The notes under the pieces: model-generated
What the model saw: only the letters and a program-made list of their open reading frames with translations
What the model was told of the DNA's origin: nothing
The model's database searches: none
Translations under genes and position numbers: made by a program
Part shown: piece after piece, positions 5,488-6,615 of the stretch
How the letters are laid out: every line of letters begins with the position of its first letter
How positions within the stretch are numbered: the stretch's first letter is position 1
NCBI GenBank assembly: GCA_003249585.1
Contig: QKIM01000610.1
Span: forward strand, 1 to 6,615
DNA from: Deltaproteobacteria bacterium
Lineage (GTDB): Bacteria; Myxococcota_A; Polyangia; HGW-17
Direction: 5' to 3'
Length of the DNA stretch: 6,615 nt

Positions 5488-6615
5488 ATGGCAAAGCAGA
5501 ACATATTACTGGTCAACACCGACGGTCCCGAGAACAGGGTCGCTCTCGTGGAGGGCGGCAACCTCGCGGAGCTGTTCATCGAGCGGCAGAAGTCCGCCTC
5601 CAGCGTCGGCAATATTTACAAGGGCAAGGTCCTCAGGGTCATGCCGGGAATGCAGGCCGCCTTCGTGGACATCGGGCTCGAGAAGGCCGCCTTCCTCTAC
5701 ATCACCGACATCGTCGGGGGTCGCCTCCCCAACCGCATCCGGCTGTACCTCCTCAACCAGGACGAGGAAGACGACGTGGAAGAGGACGAGGAACTGGATC
5801 TCGAGCTCCTCGAGGAGGAGTTCGAGCAGCAGAAGACCCCGCGCATCGAGCACCTGCTCTCTCCTGGACAGGAGATCCTGGTGCAGGTCGCCAAGGATCC
5901 CCTGGGTACCAAGGGGTCCCGCGTGACGGGCTACGTGACCCTGCCCGGCCGGCACCTGGTGTACATGCCCTACGTGGACCACCTCGGGATCTCGCGCAAG
6001 ATCGAGGACGAGGAGGAGCGCACCCGCCTGGAGGGCATCCTCGAGGACATCCGGCCGAAGAACGCGGGGTTCATCATCCGCACGGCCTGCGTGGGACAGA
6101 ACGTGGAGAGCATCCGCAACGACATGGACTACCTGCTCCTGATGTGGGAGCGGATCCAGAGCCAGTACCACAGCGTCCCGGCGCCCTCCCTCATCTTCAG
6201 CGAGCTGGATCTCATCCTGCGCTGCATCCGCGACCTGGTGACGCCGGAGATCGACAAGCTCATGGTGGACTCCACCATCCACTACCGGCGCATCAAGGAG
6301 TTCATGGAGGTGTTCCTGCCCCAGTCCGTCCATATCCTCGATGACTACCGCGGCAACATCCCCATCTTCGACCTCTACGAGCTGGAGCCCCAGATCGATC
6401 AGGCCCTCACCCACAAGGTGTGGCTCAAGTCCGGCGGCTACCTGGTCTTCGAGCGCACGGAGGCCCTCACCACCATCGACGTGAACACGGGGAGCTTCAT
6501 CGGGCAGCGCTCCCTGGAGGAGACCATCACGCAGATCAACATGGAGGCGGCCAAGGAGATCCCCCTGCAGCTGCGCCTGCGCAACATCGGCGGGCTCATC
6601 GTCATCGACTTCATC
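5488..6615 (+). CDS. rng: RNase E/G family endoribonuclease (RNase G-like), N-terminal part, cut by window end
   Basis: The frame is open from ATG 5488 to the last base: 376 codons, no stop. Rne/Rng enzymes cut single-stranded, A/U-rich RNA, preferring 5'-monophosphate ends, in rRNA maturation and mRNA decay in the cytoplasm. Family landmarks are clear: NTDGPENRVALVE at the N-terminus; the S1 domain with VGNIYKGKVLRVMPGMQAAFVDIGLEKAAFL split into adjoining segments; QVAKDPLGTKG; GFIIRTA; the 5'-sensor and RNase H-like region; PIFDLYELE; and LKSGGYLVFERTEALTTIDVNTG. Asp331 (in DVNTG) and Asp374 (in VIDF) correspond to E. coli RNase E Asp303 and Asp346, with the same 43-residue spacing. An acidic insert (residues 92-113, 16 of 22 Asp/Glu) interrupts the S1 domain. 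The Zn-link Cys motif and C-terminus lie outside the window, so RNase E versus G cannot be settled. The nearest purine box, AAGGG (5469-5473), is 14 nt upstream, so the RBS is weak, but no better in-frame start exists. Confidence 0.95.
   Translation, partial: MAKQNILLVNTDGPENRVALVEGGNLAELFIERQKSASSVGNIYKGKVLRVMPGMQAAFVDIGLEKAAFLYITDIVGGRLPNRIRLYLLNQDEEDDVEEDEELDLELLEEEFEQQKTPRIEHLLSPGQEILVQVAKDPLGTKGSRVTGYVTLPGRHLVYMPYVDHLGISRKIEDEEERTRLEGILEDIRPKNAGFIIRTACVGQNVESIRNDMDYLLLMWERIQSQYHSVPAPSLIFSELDLILRCIRDLVTPEIDKLMVDSTIHYRRIKEFMEVFLPQSVHILDDYRGNIPIFDLYELEPQIDQALTHKVWLKSGGYLVFERTEALTTIDVNTGSFIGQRSLEETITQINMEAAKEIPLQLRLRNIGGLIVIDFI

Noticed and set aside
5506..6414. A 302-codon minus-strand open frame opposite the RNase gene
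   Set aside because: The plus-strand frame matches RNase E/G along its whole length; the antisense frame is compositional shadow.

Overview
The window is a GC-rich piece of a Gram-negative chromosome. The evidence for an outer membrane is direct: two proteins look like outer-membrane beta-barrels, each ending in a C-terminal phenylalanine, and three or four proteins carry lipoprotein signal peptides. Style and gene content suggest a delta-proteobacterial-type lineage (Myxococcota or a relative), but no marker here fixes the taxon. There is no RNA gene, CRISPR array, insertion sequence or phage gene.

Layout. (1) Positions 1-1367, plus strand: a tight three-gene run. It holds the 3' end of a beta-barrel-like protein, a small Cys-rich lipoprotein, and a complete beta-barrel-like protein that is a diverged copy of the first. 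The last 107 residues of the two copies align without a gap, with about 44 identities by hand count. (2) Positions 1470-4001, plus strand: a large exported serine peptidase of the prolyl oligopeptidase clan, closely resembling S9D glutamyl endopeptidases, with a complete catalytic triad. (3) Positions 3982-5302, minus strand: two lipoprotein genes. The upstream one carries a DUF4349 domain and the downstream one is an unrecognised small lipoprotein that starts 4 nt after it. The small gene overlaps the peptidase gene tail to tail by 20 nt. (4) Positions 5303-5487: a divergent intergenic region that probably holds promoters for both sides. (5) Positions 5488-6615, plus strand: the N-terminal 376 codons of an RNase E/G family endoribonuclease (rng-like), cut by the window end just after its second catalytic aspartate.

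Functionally, most of the window encodes cell-envelope proteins. The OMP-lipoprotein-OMP run looks like one transcription unit and could form an envelope complex, but its role is unknown. The peptidase probably degrades peptides outside the cytoplasm. The RNase gene is a housekeeping neighbour. I see no convincing defence, toxin or mobile system. The least explained part is the duplicated barrel pair with its shared CVENC motif around a lipoprotein.
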